Source: Candidatus Kaiserbacteria bacterium
Lineage (GTDB): Bacteria; Patescibacteriota; Minisyncoccia; Phycocordibacterales; UBA12088
DNA length: 5,621 nucleotides
Direction of reading: 5' to 3'
NCBI GenBank assembly: GCA_003561715.1
Contig: PWVU01000005.1
Location: forward strand, 1-5,621
Positions 4,783 through 5,621 of the stretch are shown piece by piece. Positions within the stretch are counted from its first letter, which is position 1, and each line of letters opens with the position of its first letter. The translations under genes were made by a program, and so were the position numbers. Under the pieces are notes generated by a model that did not search any database, was not told the DNA's origin, and saw nothing but the letters and a program-made list of their open reading frames with translations.

Positions 4783-5621
4783 ACAGAGCGGGCTGACGTG
4801 TCATGCCATTTTCATTCGCCACTTGAATCTTTATCTCCGCACGCTGAGTGCTTCCGCCAGCTACGGCAAGCTCGGGCGTCGTGGGAAAAGGATCAAATAC
4901 AAAAGTAAGTGTTCGTCCGTCCAGAGATGACACATTCGGTATCATACCATAGGTCGTATAGACAATATTGCCTTGGGGCGCAAAGTTCTCACCATGGAGC
5001 GTGATACGTGTTCCCATAGCACCCTCTGCTGGTGATATGCGAGTGATGACCGGCGCTTGCGCGCCGGGGCGACGCACCGTAAACATCGCGCTGTTGAAAG
5101 AGCGTCCACCCGTATGACGTACGATCACGCTATAGACCCCATACGGGATACCATCAGGCACCGTCACCGAAAGCGAGCGGGTGGAAGGCGAGGGAATGTT
5201 AGGGACTTCAAAATCTTGTCCCTCGAGTGTGCGAAATATCACCGTGTTGTTCTGAGGCGCAAAGCCATACCCCGACAGAGTTAGACGGGTGCCATGTCCA
5301 CCAACATACGTACTGGGGTAAAAGACAGCTATTTCAGGAATAGGAATAGGGTGCGGAAACTCGCCACCGCCAAAGTCATTGGGATCGAGATAGCGAGGAC
5401 CAGCTTGCGGAACTGCACCAGCTCGCGAAAAGGTTTGCAGAGTCCACCGTGCGCTTTCGCAGGCCGTGGTCGGACAGCCGCATTTCCACCGCCCTTCGTG
5501 ATGCGTGCATATATAGGCAATGACATGATTTTCTTTCTGTAGCTCGGCATTGGTACGCGGGAGTGTTGCGTAGCCTCGGTTTTGAACCCACGCATCACCC
5601 ACCAACAAGCCGGTGAATGAA
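4766..5621 (-). CDS. IPT/TIG-domain extracellular protein, 5' end outside window
   Basis: Partial gene. The frame is open to the right edge with no convincing start inside (a TTG at 5608 lacks a ribosome-binding site), so the true N-terminus, probably with a signal peptide, is outside. The visible 284 residues, numbered from the first full codon, begin SFTGLLVGDAWVQN. A cysteine cluster follows at 38, 47, 49 and 54 (YICTHHEGRWKCGCPTTAC), then a Trp/aromatic segment and a Pro-rich linker. Two immunoglobulin-like IPT/TIG repeats occupy about 95-183 (FYPSTYVGGHGTRLTLSGYGF) and 190-284 (VITRISPAEGAMGTRITLHG). IPT/TIG folds serve adhesion, receptor and envelope-assembly roles; no catalytic motif is visible. 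The small secreted gene lies 34 nt downstream, suggesting one transcript and possibly one extracellular complex. The stop codon lies within the 18-bp tandem duplication. The fold call is strong; the biological role is unknown. Confidence 0.85.
   Translation of the reverse strand, partial: SFTGLLVGDAWVQNRGYATLPRTNAELQKENHVIAYICTHHEGRWKCGCPTTACESARWTLQTFSRAGAVPQAGPRYLDPNDFGGGEFPHPIPIPEIAVFYPSTYVGGHGTRLTLSGYGFAPQNNTVIFRTLEGQDFEVPNIPSPSTRSLSVTVPDGIPYGVYSVIVRHTGGRSFNSAMFTVRRPGAQAPVITRISPAEGAMGTRITLHGENFAPQGNIVYTTYGMIPNVSSLDGRTLTFVFDPFPTTPELAVAGGSTQRAEIKIQVANENGMTRQPALFNVLY
5050..5067. other. GC-only hairpin inside the IPT/TIG gene
   Basis: CCGGCGC (5050-5056) and GCGCCGG (5061-5067) form a perfect 7-bp stem around a TTGC loop. 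It lies in the codons for RPGAQAP, the short link between the two IPT/TIG domains. It may slow the ribosome between domains or may simply reflect Ala/Pro/Gly codons. Confidence 0.35.

Overview
The window most resembles a chromosomal fragment of a Candidate Phyla Radiation (Patescibacteria) bacterium, probably of the Parcubacteria group. This is inferred from recalled protein style, not from a search. The signs are a single-TM LysM-M23 peptidase, a compact UvrD/PcrA helicase with a GDIDQNIYAWRGAD motif III, a short RsmA, and a secreted pair built from IPT/TIG domains and a small Cys-rich protein of a type I associate with that group. Base composition is about half G+C. No tRNA, rRNA, CRISPR array or intact mobile element was seen.

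Layout. Positions 1-168 are non-coding apart from a strong minus-strand terminator (69-91), a hairpin across a stop codon (152-172) and a weak outward promoter candidate. Positions 169-1296 (minus) encode a membrane-anchored protein with two LysM domains and a C-terminal M23 domain. A 201-bp divergent spacer (1297-1497) carries promoter candidates for both directions. Positions 1498-3423 (plus) encode a complete UvrD/PcrA/Rep helicase. A C-rich, G-poor spacer (3424-3556) follows, with a GGGGT-CTG-ACCCC hairpin, tandem repeats and seven C-tracts that could form a G-quadruplex on the minus strand. Positions 3557-4327 (plus) encode RsmA/KsgA, whose stop codon overlaps that of a convergent minus-strand gene. 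The minus-strand pair on the right is an IPT/TIG protein that runs off the right edge (4766-5621) followed by a small predicted secreted protein (4324-4731). An 18-bp tandem duplication covers the junction between them.

How the genes relate. The two plus-strand genes are housekeeping: DNA repair and conflict resolution, and 16S rRNA dimethylation. The flanking minus-strand genes belong to the envelope: peptidoglycan binding or cleavage on the left, and extracellular adhesion or assembly-type domains on the right. The right-hand pair is probably co-transcribed and is the least characterised part of the window. I see no clear evidence of a new multi-gene system. The points most worth following are the secreted pair, the structured spacer before rsmA, the junction duplication, and the altered first zinc-ligand position in the M23 domain.
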